From: Ceratothoa steindachneri
Lineage: Eukaryota > Arthropoda > Malacostraca > Isopoda > Cymothoidae
Reading direction: 5' to 3'
Assembly (NCBI GenBank): GCA_963969495.1
Contig: OZ018328.1
Location: 434,001-498,000, forward strand
DNA: 64,000 nt
The notes under the pieces are model-generated. The model was not told the origin of the DNA. It did not search any database and was given only the letters and a program-made list of their open reading frames with translations. Of the stretch, positions 43,684-54,454 are shown in pieces (positions within the stretch are counted from its first letter, which is position 1; each line of letters starts with the position of its first letter). The translations under genes were made by a program, and so were the position numbers.

Positions 43684-43850
43684 AGCCTTTATCTGCCCTT
43701 ATCAGGCTGCAAGAAAAGAGTCAGCTCAAAAGCCATTCATGTATTCACACAGGCGAGCAGTCTTTCAAATGTAGTCTTTGCCCTTAACAGGATCAGAGAA
43801 ATGACAATCTTGTAACACATTTAAGAACCCACATTGGTGATAAATGAACC
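43684..43850 (+). pseudogene. Two decayed further zinc fingers after the stop
   Basis: After the TGA the finger pattern persists: a CPYQAARKES block in a shifted frame (about 43698), then FKCSLCP, a stop, and QDQRNDNLVTHLRTH (about 43767-43845). The TGA lies where finger 11 should have its first Cys. So the array was once longer, and the present stop is a truncation relative to the ancestor. Confidence 0.65.
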
Positions 43851-44159
43851 TTATGAGAAGCAAAATATCTCAATGCGCTATAAGCGCCTAATGTTCCGTA
43901 TTGTTCAGCTGAGTGTGAGACGGTCTGCAAGCATGAGGATGCTGCCCATCTCCAGTCTATTTGACTTTTTGGTGCTGGGTGAATTATCTATAGTTGTGCA
44001 GGCGGACTTAAAACAAGGGAATATCTTTGCTAAAGAGGTTTTGAAAGGAAGCTTCAGAGTTGACGAAAGAGGACTCTATGAGGGTTCTAAGAACTCCAAA
44101 TAAAAATATTAACCCTAAAACACAAAGGATTACAAAACGTACACTAGCAGATCATTGAA
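43851..44159. other. Unassigned; open 89-codon frame without motif
   Basis: May be the 3' untranslated region of the zinc-finger gene. No polyadenylation signal was obvious apart from AATAAAAATATT near 44098. Confidence 0.35.
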
Positions 44160-46960
44160 ACCACTTTAGCCCCGTCCGGCCCCAGCTTAGCCTCTTCTTC
44201 TTTATGGCAGCCTGCGTTTTGATCCTACTTCTGCACTCTCCCTACAACCTCCCACTACTCACTCTGGTCGGCCTCTAGTTTCACAGGGTAGATGCCGACC
44301 AGCTTCCTCTCACCCAACTATCCCGGATCGGGGAGGAGGGGCAGCATCCTCGCACTCTTGATGTCTGGTTGGTTTTTAACAACTTGCTCCATCCCCACCA
44401 ACAACTTCCTCATATCCCCTTTCTTTCTTCTATCAATCTATCGATTTTACGCCCAGCCCAAGGTGGAGCCGCCATGCCGAAGGGCTGCCTCACCACTGGG
44501 CGGAAATGTGCGGTCGTAAATGGCGGCAGCTGGATCTGCCGGCGCGGTGTTCACCCCTCGCAGACCGAGCTACTGCGTGGAGTGATTAGCGTTTGCATCC
44601 CGTATAAACTATAGGGTCACCATGCATTTCAAAAGCAGTCTTTGCTCTTATCAGGATCAGAGAAGGGACAATCTTGTGGCACATTTAAGAACCCACACTG
44701 GTGGGTTCTTTTGCAGGATATCATGCTGGGCGCATGCCCACTACCCACCCTCCCGGAGTATAAATTTTCCGACCCCACTACCACGGGTTGGGAGCTGGGC
44801 GGGGGAAGTGTGATTTACACCCGGCATGATGTCTCCGTTGTTCTCCTCGCTTTAGATACCTCCTTTCAGGCAGTAGCTGTTCAGCTGCACCTTGATAAGA
44901 GGCATACTGTTATTTCCACGTACATTCCACCGTCAGCCGACTTCGACGCGGGTACTTAGGCCGTGTCGTGGTACGGTTGCCGAGGCCTTTTCTCTTGCTC
45001 GGAGATCTGAACGGTAGACAACCCCTCTGGGAGACGACTCGTTCAATCCCAAGGTTCATGTCTCTCGACCGGATCTCCGAGCTGGAGATAGGTGTCCTAA
45101 ATGTTTTCGGGCATCACTGCCCCAGAACCGCTATATTTTTGTCTCCGTCTATCTTTGTGCTCTCCGGATGCAAAGCCTGATTTTTTTGTTGGGGGATGGG
45201 GCGACCTCCATGGTTAGTTATCATTTTCCCATTCAAATATCATTTTCTTGTCCACTGCCGCCCGAAAGCCCGCGCCTGGTTGTGATTGGCGCGGGCGCGG
45301 TTGTCCGCCTCTCAGGAAACTACTGATTTCTCTGTCTCAATCGAGGAGTTTAGGTCGGTGGATTAGGCCGTTGAGTTCTCCGCTAACCTCATCGCCGTGG
45401 GTCTAACTACTATTCCTAGAACGTTGGCCGTTTTGTACGCCAACCACTCCCGTGGTGTCAGCCGAGTGTGAGACGCCCCTTAAACAGAAGCGTTATGCCT
45501 ACATGCGCTATAACGACTTCGCTGTTGGTGAATATGGGTCGCGCAAGGTTAGGTTCCGGTATATTTCGAAGCACGTCCGCAGCTTTTTTTCGCGGGCATA
45601 CGTATCTTCACTTAACGAGAAGACACGTCTAGCAGAGGTGTGGAAGTGAGTCTAGGATTCGGGGCAATTTCTCGCAGGTCTCCCCCTCCCGTTCTCCTGG
45701 AGAATAGGAGGGGGAGGCCTGCAAGAAATTGTCCAGGAGAATGGGACTACAATCTCGGACCTCGCTACCGCATTCTCTAGTCGGGATGTCGCGGAAGGCC
45801 ACCGCCTGGACTTTAACTCGAGAGGCAGAGAACGCTTCAACTACAGGTTTATTTGAGTGAGTTGCGTTCCGCTCTCGCTTTTTGTTCGGACACCGCCCCC
45901 TGGTCCAGACGATATCCCGTAGGCCATGCTTCGACACCTGGGTGAGCGAGTAATGGCCTCTCTTTTAGATTTGTTCAACACTATCGAGGTAGAGGGTCTC
46001 CCAGATCCCTGGTGGATCGCTACTGTGCTCACCTTTCTCAAACCGAAGAAAGATCACTCTACCCCTGCTGGTTTCCGTCCAATATCTCCAACCTCCTGCG
46101 TGTGCAAGTTGATGGAGAAATTGGTAAATATTAGATTAGCGTTTTTTTTCTGGACAGCGGAGGCCATCTGTCTTCTGCACAGTGAGGCTTACGCCAGTTC
46201 CACTCGACGTCAGGTGCTCTGCTCCGACTGAAAAATGACGTCGGCGAGGCCTTCCTTTGTAGACAGCACTACGCCACGGTATTTTTCGACCTGTAGCAGA
46301 CCTATGATACCGCAGAGTGATACGGTATCATGGAGACTCCCAACGATGGGGACGAGGGGCAGCCTCCCAATCTTTATATATGAACTTTTGCGAGATCGTC
46401 GATTCCGCATACGGGTGTGGGGAGCCCTTCCCAGCCCAATGGAGCAGGAAGAGGGTGTCCTGTAGTAAAATGTCTTCAATGTCACACTCTTTGCCCTGAG
46501 CATTAATGGCATCACCTCGGTGCTGCCAGAAGATGTTCTCGCTACGCTCTACGCGGACGACCTTTCAATCTCTTTTGGTGCAGCCCAGTTGCGAACTCTG
46601 GAAGTGGTAGACTCTCACCGTTTCCATGGTCTTGTATTTGACAGATGCCTTACCTGGGAGGTTCATATTCGCAGCCTTAGAGTCTCTTGTACCCGCGTCA
46701 TGGGCATTTTTCGTTCGTGGACGTTCAGCGCTTGGGGTGCTGATAGAGCTACTGCCTTACTTTTTTATCGATCCTTTGTTTTTCGAAGCTCGACTACGGA
46801 TGCGAGTTTTATGCATCTGCAGCTGAGCGTGTATTACGACCGGTGCCTTCCGCACTTTCCCCATTGATAGCCTAATTGTCGATCCTGGGGGGATGCTACT
46901 CGCTCTGCACAGGCAATAATTCGCCTGTACTTGTGAGTACGGCACCTCCTTCATTCGCCA
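44160..46960 (+). pseudogene. LINE-C copy 7: 5' UTR, finger insert, endonuclease, linker, RT
   Basis: The 5' UTR (CCGACCAGCTTCCTCTCACC, ATCCCGGATCGGGGA, AAGGTGGAGCCGCCATGCC) ends at the ORF1-type start TAGGGTCACCATGC (44611-44624). A zinc-finger segment then intervenes (separate entry). The endonuclease follows: YTRHDVSVVLLALD, VISTYIPPSADF, LLGDLNGRQPLWE, ELEIGVLNVFGHHCPRTA. Then a linker (RYNDFAVGEYGSRKVRFRYI), RT (PPGPDDIP, KPKKDHSTPAGFRPISPTSC, CKLMEKLVNIRL) and LYADDLSISFGAAQ near 46545, with the YADD box intact. It ends soon after VLCICSx at about 46960 without RNase H or 3' UTR. ORF1 is missing. Confidence 0.75.
44622..44705 (+). pseudogene. C2H2 finger fragment fused behind a LINE-C start codon
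   Basis: The ATG (44622) of the LINE leader is followed in frame by HFKSSLCSYQDQRRDNLVAH and LRTHTGGF, which is one C2H2 finger with its first Cys changed to Ser. It is about 85% alike at DNA level, by eye, to the last decayed finger at 43767-43845. Endonuclease sequence of the LINE follows directly after a GTTCTTTTGCAG, which itself looks like a splice acceptor. Origin by LINE-mediated capture or by insertion of LINE pieces around an old exon. Confidence 0.6.
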
Positions 46961-46984
46961 ACAACTCTCACTATATTTGCAGCT

Positions 46985-47560
46985 GTTCTCAAATATTGGC
47001 CTACTATCATGAAGCGATCACAGCAAAGTATCGCTAGCTTTTTTACCATAAAGAATCCAAGTCTGAGATTGGGAAAAAAGTTCAGTAGGATCCCGAAAAG
47101 AAAGTATCGACTACCCTCACTCTAAGCCCAAGGAGGAGCAAATTTATAGATGTCCTAGCTACTGCTGCTACTTCATCAACACCAGGTATAGCCAGCAAGA
47201 GCGAGACGTAAGTTTCATTAAGTTTATAATTATTACCAGAGTAATTCTACTAATATACTGTAATATTGCTAACCATCTCTATTACTACTGCTAACCATCC
47301 CTGTTACTACTGCTAACCATCCCTGTTACTACTGCTAACCATCCCTGTTACTACTGCTGGGACTGAGGGATTTTTTATGTTCTTAAAAGAGTAAAAAACT
47401 ACTTGAGAACAACAACCGGAGATGACCGCCTATGTAGCTTGATGTTAATGGCCACTGAAAAGATATGATCAAGTCTTTTGATCTCGAGGAGCTAGTAGAG
47501 GATTTTGCTCCTCTGAAGCCTCGTCGCTACCCTTTGCTCTAGATGGGCTACAAAGGCCGA
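46985..47560 (+). pseudogene. Internally deleted hAT element (N- and C-terminal transposase ends)
   Basis: ATG at 47009 opens MKRSQQSIASFFTIKNPSLR, an N-terminus common in hAT/ZMYM-like transposases. Near 47213 AGCGAGACGTAAGT looks like a splice donor. About 190 bp further KNYLRTTTGDDRLCSLMLMA followed, after a one-base shift, by MIKSFDLEELVEDFA and a TAG near 47542, gives the C-terminal dimerisation region of hAT transposases. The DDE catalytic core is missing. A 22-bp minisatellite fills part of the gap. Terminal inverted repeats were not identified. Confidence 0.55.
47263..47356. repeat. 22-bp tandem repeat, about four copies
   Basis: Unit TTACTACTGCTAACCATCCC plus TG, repeated with almost no change; the first copy is slightly diverged. 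Confidence 0.9.
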
Positions 47561-47989
47561 ATCCGTTACTCTCTTATTGTATTTATGATATTTTTAATGT
47601 ATATGCGAGATTAAATTAACTGAATTACACTTTAATATGTTGCAAATATAGATTTTGGTAGGGAGGAATCCTTTGGTATTGGTAAATAGTTTTCTTTCTT
47701 CTGTTTAAATTTTTACTTAACTAAATAATGTTGGATCTATCATTTATACTCATTACTGGGTATTTGTTATATTTGTATATTAATGATAATGGTAATTAAA
47801 ATGGACACATAAGTGCAGTATCTTTTTCCTTGGAATTGAATCACAACAGTTGTTTGAGATGATTATATAGATATGATGTACGTGGGTATGAGACACCTGC
47901 TTGGTTGTTTTATTTAACTCAATACAGCCCTTATATGGCTTTAAAATGCTCCAAAATGGGCACAAACCTTCTTGGGGGCTTACAGCACC
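47561..47989. other. AT-rich, no gene recognised
   Basis: May include the 3' end of the hAT relic. No motif seen. Confidence 0.4.
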
Positions 47990-48165
47990 ACCACCCCGAA
48001 CCCCCCAGCTGATAGGGCTAGCTTCGCACGCCATCCCGCCGTACCATAAATTCTATATCTTTTCCCCCCTGCCCCAAGGAGAACCTGAAATGACTCTACT
48101 ACCCGATTACGGTGTGGGGTGATTAGTGTTTGCTTCCCGCAATAATAATAATAAGGTCTCCATGC

Positions 48166-49300
48166 CCACCAATGGAAACTTTAAAACAACTCTTGATCAC
48201 CCGACACTGGATATGACCATGGATTTCTCTTCGGCTCAGGCCGGTTCGAAGCCTACGCGACAGCCTCTATCTCGCCCTCAAACGGAAATCGTCACAGCAA
48301 CCACTTCGAGGTCGCCTCCTCGTAATATCAACCAACTTTCCAGTGCTCAACAGCACCTCAACCTTCGCCGAAAACCGACAACCAACCTTCATAGCATCCT
48401 AGCTCACTCTGCTTGGTCTCGCTCTATATCTTTACCTGTTCCACAAAAACAAAAGGTCAGTGGTTTACACACGTACCACGCCTTAAAAGAAATGTTTCCT
48501 AAATTCGCCTCTGACTTCTCAATTGATGCTGTATTTTTTTTCTCTTTTTTTTTATTTGGCTTTTAATATAGCCTAGATTTAGGCTAAGTTGAGTACGGTG
48601 ACTTATGCCCTAGAAGGCAGTCGCTAAGTGAGATATTAAAAAAAAAAAAAACTCATTTGTTTCTTCGCGCGCGGAGATAATAGTCTGAGCTACCACTGAG
48701 TCATTCTCCCAACGCCTGCTTAGCCTACAATCTCTCTGCTCTCTAAAAATCTCGGACAGTGATAAGAACGAATTTAATGACAGTACCTGTGCGATCCTAG
48801 TGGATAACTTCTTTCCAGGACCTGAGGCCACAGACGAGTTCCTCGCTTCCGTCATCAAAGAAGTCTTCACATAATGTTGAGTTAGTCAGTATTTTTCAAA
48901 CGCCTTCTTCTCGTTCTTCCACTCCATTTAGGGTTGCCAAGATAACTCTAAAACAACAAACACTGCCAATGAGTTCAAGAAGAACTCCCCACCCCACTCC
49001 AGTGCAGTATTGCAGCAAATTCGCCCACTCAGCAAAATATTGTAAGAGCACTGGGAATCCGTGCTTTCGATGTTGATAATTTGGACACAATGCCCCAGAT
49101 TGCACAGAAGAGACGCACTGCCCCAACTGTTACGGCCGACATCATGCTTGTCACAAGAAGTGCCCTCATTACCTCTATCACCAGGAGATCCGCGTTCGGT
49201 TCCTACGATCCGCTATCTCTAGACGCCAAGCAAAACTAGAGATGCGTGAAGAAGGCATCACACGATTAACACCCACCTTTTTCGCTGTAACGAATGGTGC
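48166..49300 (+). pseudogene. LINE-D ORF1 with CCHC zinc knuckles, split by insertion
   Basis: Starts at ATG 48163 or so in GTCTCCATGCCCACC with MPTNGNFKTTLDHPTLDM, a Ser/Thr/Pro-rich N-terminus. It reaches HALKEMFPKFASDFSID at about 48520, then is interrupted by a LINE-C 3' tail. Later frames give CAILVDNFFPGPEATDEF and a cysteine cluster CFRC, GHNAPDC, HCPNCYGRHHACHKKC (49055-49165): zinc knuckles of the CX2CX4HX4C type. IRVRFLRSAISRRQAKLEMR follows, a motif usual after the knuckles of jockey ORF1. Broken by shifts and stops. Confidence 0.68.
48535..48657 (+). mobile_element. Short LINE-C 3' tail inserted in LINE-D ORF1
   Basis: TATAGCCTAGATTTAGGC, GGTGACTTATGCCCTAGAAG and GGCAGTCGCTAAGTGAG followed by a 14-base A run match the 3' end of LINE-C copies (22.4, 30.4, 41.3 kb). 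About 120 bp, so an extremely 5'-truncated insertion. It shows that LINE-C moved after LINE-D had inserted here. Confidence 0.75.
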
Positions 49301-50589
49301 TCTTAGAATTCACGGCGCTCTACCCACGTCGAGTAAATCAGCGCTCAGAACTAATCACCCGACACCAGCCTCTCTATCTCCAACGGTCACCACTCATTTC
49401 AAATGACTCACCAAGGAACCTTTGCGAACACACCGAGCTACGGCATCGCAACAAAGTGAAGCAATATCACCTCCCAATCTTAATGGAACACAACTTATCT
49501 CTCCCCGTCGAAGAGTGCCACTCTCGCCCGAAGTACATGTGGTTCACCTATCTTCAAGATACGAGTCTCCCCTTAATCGCAGGAAAAAGCAGAAACCGCA
49601 CTCAATCACCTCCCTTCCCCTTATATGTATCAAATCATGAACCCAGTCATGTTCTACATACAACTAAATCATCAACGATCTCACGATGATGAACTTATTG
49701 ATCATCTACCTAGCCAGGTGCTTGCCTTTACTAAGGGCCCCATGGATGTGGAAGCTGTTCTTGCCCCGAGGTAGCTGCTGCCCGATCCCTTTCAGCGCAG
49801 GTTATCACTACCCATTGTCGCCCCAGATAGCGAATCCCTTAGTCCCCCGCACACCAATTGTGAGAGAGGTGGAAGTCGTAAGCGATTTATACTTTCTCTC
49901 TCTGATTCCACCTCTTTGAGCCCCTGCAACGACAAACGCACCTGACTCGAAGATGACACCCCACCCTAGCCTGGAGCAATGAGTTCCTCAGAAGAAACGT
50001 GGTTTTACATCAAATCATATACCTCGAATTGCCCCTCACAAAGCATACCCTCCAACAAAATACCTTCACCCGACGAGAGAGATCTTGTAGACCTCGCACT
50101 CGCTAAACTACATAAAATCGGTACACCAGATCCCCCTCACTGTACCGATAACGACAACACTCGGATATCACCATGCTTAAATAAATCACCGAGACCGCCC
50201 CAACTACTGACTATTGTCAGTCATGTGATCACCTGGCTAACTCGTCACCTTTCCTTATACCCCGCGTATCAACTAACAGCACCTCCCTGATTACAGATTA
50301 TGATCTTCCTCCGGGTTTTACAGCTGCCAATATTTCGTCCTACAACCCGACACCCTCTTCTCCAGATTTCTTTCCCCTCCGGGTTTTACAGCTGCCAATA
50401 TAGCGTCCTACAACCCGATACCCTCTTCTCCAGATTCTTCCCCGACCACCAAGAAAATTTGCCACCAAACCCTTTATTTAACCCACGCTCCTGATGTACC
50501 CACAGATAATGTATTGCCCCCTCTTTGAGCACGCCAGGACCAAAACGGATAAACCATACTCTCGCCCCTTTGCCTAAACTCAACCTTTA

Positions 50590-51264
50590 ACGTTATCCGC
50601 GAATATCCGCGGACTCCTGACCAATTATGGCTCGCTGCAGGCCCACTTAAAACAGTTTTTCCTTGAAGTGATTTTTCTCAGTGAAACAAAGCTCCTAGAC
50701 CCCTCTTACTTTTCTCCTATCGGCTGCACCAAGGTCAGCCTTCTACAACCCCAATTTTATGGCAACCTCCTCCTAGTCCGCACTGATATATTATTTACCA
50801 CCATCCCCCATCCGCACAAACCTTAACGACATCGCTGTCCACCTCCAGACCAACCTTTGCTCTTAACGGTGTGGTCAATATACCTCCCACCTTCCAAGCC
50901 AATCACCTTTACCTCCCTGAATGAACTTGTTTCTCAACTCCCGAAACCATTCCTTCTAACTGGAGACTTTAATGCTAATAAACAGTACTGGAACGATGTC
51001 ATAAACAACAGCAAAGGACATGTTGTACTAGACGTAGTCTTACAACAAGACCTGCAAGTCCTCAACGACGAAGTCCCTACCCATTATCATCCCCAGACAG
51101 ACTCCTTTACCCACATAGATCTTTTCCTCTGCTCAACTGACTCCCCGCCCGATCACTTCTTCAGAGTATTTGATGATCTATGTGGAAGTGATCATTACCC
51201 CCTGCTCCTAGATCTACTTTCCCTTTTCCCTACCTCCCCAAGACCGTATTCGGAAACTTTTTAA
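50590..51264 (+). pseudogene. LINE-D ORF2: apurinic-type endonuclease
   Basis: Nicks target DNA to prime reverse transcription. Motifs: VIRANIRGLLTNYGSLQAHL, VIFLSETKLL (catalytic Glu), VWSIYLPPSKPI, PFLLTGDFNANKQYWNDV (Asn/Asp pair), THIDLFLCS and GSDHYPLLLD (catalytic Asp-His). A frame break lies near 50830; the C-terminal half is open from 50857 to TAA 51262-51264. Confidence 0.8.
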
Positions 51265-51639
51265 CGTCGTCCTCTTCCATAACTGTGTCTGATAAAACAG
51301 CAGACGGTACATTCCGTTTAAAAAAGTTTGTGAAACTTTTTTCAGCAACGGCCCACACACATGTCCCACTCCGCAACACTCGACTCAAACCATCGGTCGC
51401 TTAGTGCAACAAAGAGTGTAGCACCGCCAAGCGCGAACGATAAATCCCAGCGCGTCTTACATTAGCTGTAAAATACAATCCATCCTCGCCCGCCGGACCT
51501 TCCGCTCGGCAAAACGTCACTCCTGGATTCAATATACACCCTCCATCTCATCCCGCACCCCTCTAGCCAAGGTCTGGCGAAGAATACATAAAATCCGCAC
51601 TCCTCAAGAAACCCCCACCTCCCAATCCTCCGTCATAAT

Positions 51640-53404
51640 TGGCAACCTAGTTAGTGTTCGCCAGGACGTTGCACAGTTAATTGCGAAAACGCTCAGCTCA
51701 ATCTCTCATGGATCCCTCCTCCTTGAATTCATTGAACATAAAGCACTAATAGAATCGCAACCATTAACGTTTAAAACGTCTAGAAAACTGTGCTACAACG
51801 AATCCTTCTCGAACAAAGAACTCCCAGTGGCACTCTCATCGTGTAAGAACTCCACCCCTTCAGATGACTTAATATCATATACGCTCATGTAGATGCCATG
51901 CAGTGCCTCTTAACAATTGTTAAGGATATTTTCCTCTCCGGATCTTTTGCCCAAGAATGGCGCCACAGCACTATCCTACCTTTCCTCAAACCAGGAAAAG
52001 ACCCTTCCAATCCAACAAATTGCCGGCCAATCGCCCTTACCTCCTGCCTATGCAAGTTGCTCGAACACATGGTGAACGCCCGCCTGATGTGGTATCTTGA
52101 AGAATAGGAGCCTTTCTCTCCGTCCCAATTTGGGTTTCGCCCAAATCGCTCCACATTGGACCCTCTTACTCTTCTTGACCATGACATTGGCCTTGCTTTC
52201 TCTAGAAGAGCCTTCGTCACCGCAATCTTCTTCGACTTAGAAACAGCATATGATACCGTCTGGCGGCGCTTGATCCTACAACAGCTATACGACATGAGAG
52301 TTCGTGGATCCTTGTCATTATTTATACGTAACTTCTTAAAAGACCGCTCTTTCTGTGTCGATCTTCGAGGCGCTGGCTCTTCGAAGCTCGTGCAATATGA
52401 GGGTGTCCCCAAAGAAAACGTACTCAGTACTACTCTTTTTTTTATAATTAAGATAATTTTTTTCTCAAAAGATATATTAACGCCTATGCACTGCCCCCTT
52501 TATGTAGACGATATTGCTATCTGGGTGACCAGCCCGTCCGCGGCGATGGCGACCGCCCTACTCCAGTGAGCTCTCGATTCAATAGTGGCTCATGCCTCAT
52601 CGACTGGATTCACCATCTTCCTCCCTAAAACAACGGTCGTTATTTTTACCAGACTCAAATTGATTCCTAAGATAAACCTTAATATTACTGGAGTGCCGAT
52701 CAAATTTGCCAGCCATGCTAAATTCTTTGGTGTTATATTCGGCCAAAATATGACATGGTGATATCATATTGAAGACCTTATGACAAGATGTGCTCCCGTA
52801 CTTGCCCTTATGGTCTCTTTATCAAAACTACACTGGGGAGCTAACCGCCGCACGCTCCTTGAGATTCACAGATCACTTCTGTCAAAGCTTTGTTACGGCT
52901 GACACTTGTATGGCTCAGCTTCAAAAAGCTTGCTGAATAAAAATAACTCTTTACATCACAGAGGCCTACGCCTTGCTACAGGAGCATTTAATTCTTCCCT
53001 TGTGATTTCTCTCTATGCTGAAAAAGGATTCATCCCTCTCTCATTTCGCCGTGATGAATATTGCCTCATATTCTACATCAGATCCCTCCGTATGCGCTCT
53101 AAACTCGCTCGCTTTTTCTGCCCCACGACCCTCTTCCCCAGAGATTCGCCCTCTTACCTTGTATTCATACACCCTCCGAATAGCACAACTTTTAGAAAAA
53201 CTCAAGCTTAAACGCCTCTCTGTTGCTCTACCTCCGTGGACTCGTAGGCGTGCTAAATTTTGCGAACCTTTCCTGAGAAGCCCTAAGGATGAGATACCAA
53301 CAGCAGCTCAACGCGCCATGTTCCAAGAGCATACGAACACTCACCTCGGTGAAACACCTCCCCGTAAGGTGCGCGGCGATTTGCCTTCCCGTCTACCGTG
53401 CTGA
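51640..53404 (+). pseudogene. LINE-D ORF2: reverse transcriptase and C-terminal region
   Basis: RT motifs: WRHSTILPFLKPGKDPSNPT, NCRPIALTSCLCKLLEHMVN, FGFRPNRSTLDPL, AIFFDLETAYDTVWRRLILQ, YDMRVRGSLSLFIRNFLKDR, and LYVDDIAIWV at about 52498-52527, where the catalytic box is YVDD. A TAG at 52105-52107 breaks the frame before FGFRP. Downstream come FASHAKFFGVIFGQNMTW, GLRLATGAFNSSLVISLY and KFCEPFLRSPKDEIPTAAQR, usual after RT in jockey-type elements. The last frame ends at TGA 53402-53404. No RNase H. Confidence 0.82.
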
Positions 53405-53640
53405 CGGGACTCGGCCCTTCGTCCAGCCCCAAGGTAGACACTTTTCCTAACTTTCCCTACAACTTCTTAAACTTTCTTTGATCGGCCTCTAACTTCACAG
53501 GGTAAATGCCGACCAGCTACCTCTCACCCAACTATCCTAGATCGGGACTGATAGGAGATGGGAAAACGTTCCCTCACCCCTGAGCTCAGGTCTGGGGTGG
53601 TGGGTTTTTAACAACCTGCTTCATACCCATCCAACCTTCG
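53397..53640 (+). mobile_element. LINE-C type 5' UTR fragment
   Basis: Starts CGTGCTGACGGGACTCGG, runs through TCACAGGGTAAATGCCGACC, CAACTATCCTAGATCGGGAC and GGTGGTGGGTTTTTAACAAC, and stops near the CATCCAACC at 53628. The same sequence is at 62.76-62.92 and 63.77-63.86 kb, and in part at 44.29 and 36.6 kb. The common first bases (GTGCTGACGGGACTC) mark the family's 5' end. No ORF attached. Confidence 0.72.
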
Positions 53641-53650
53641 GAGCAATAGC

Positions 53651-54262
53651 GATGAAGATAGCCAATCTTCAAGGATGATGTTCGATGGGAAAATGTAGGA
53701 TTACTCGTAATTCCACTGGAAGAGGAAACTTCTTTTCCTCAAAGATAATCGATGGAGATTTTCTTCAGATCGATTAAACGAAGGGAGACTGTCGTGCAAC
53801 TTCAAAGGATTGCCGTTCACAGAAGCTACCAATTAACGGGTAGAATCACGGCGGAGAAAGTCTTTCTGTCTGATGAACGCTCACGGGACTTCGACTCGAG
53901 ACGATGAGGACGACTTTGAGGTACGTGCGGGATTCACGCGATCTAAAGTCAAAACCGAGTATTTGTAAGAGTGATTCGAAAGGGGGTGAGGAAGCTCCAG
54001 ATATCTTAATCCGTGAGGCGGGTGAAAATTCCCTTTTTAGTGGCAAGGAAAGAAAGATAACAAGCGGCTCGTTCTCTCCTCGTCGCCGGGCGGAAGGCTT
54101 TAGACAAATTCGCTGATTGGGGAATAATTCCCCAATACGCCCAGGAGTTGAAACTTCTCGAATGATCTCGAGCAGGAAGTCACGTTTTCCACGGTGGGAT
54201 ACAATCGCACGTAGTCTACAAATAACGTGAGGAGGTCAGAGGTTGTTTTTTTTATACCTCTA
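53651..54262 (+). repeat. Dispersed repeat R1, left copy (about 0.6 kb)
   Basis: GAAGATAGCCAATCTTCAA, CCACTGGAAGAGGAAACTTC, AATCGATGGAGATTTTCTTC, AATCACGGCGGAGAAAGTCT and GATTGGGGAATA recur in the same order and orientation at 60845-61490. No reading frame is conserved between them. Nature unknown: LTR, SINE-like or non-autonomous element. Confidence 0.82.
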
Positions 54263-54423
54263 CCTTCCATTGGATGGAACTTTTCTGAGAGAGAGGGAAG
54301 TAAAAGGGACATCGCAAATTTGGATGGGGGGAATTATTAAGGCATCAGCCTAATCACAAGAAAAAACGGGTGACCTGATCTGTGTTCGACAGGCTTAAAT
54401 AAGGCTAAAAAAATTTATTTGGG

Positions 54424-54454
<31 letters not shown>

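Larger units (their letters stand above)
47990..53404 (+). mobile_element. LINE-D: jockey-like LINE, nearly full length, frameshifted
   Basis: Layout: 5' leader (GGGGTGATTAGTGTTTGC, which resembles the LINE-C leader), ORF1 (from 48166), endonuclease (50590-51264), RT and C-terminal region (51640-53404). It stops where another LINE 5' UTR (GTGCTGACGGGACTC) begins, so the 3' UTR and any RNase H are missing. C-rich, unlike its AT-rich surroundings. A short LINE-C tail is inserted in ORF1. Confidence 0.75.
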
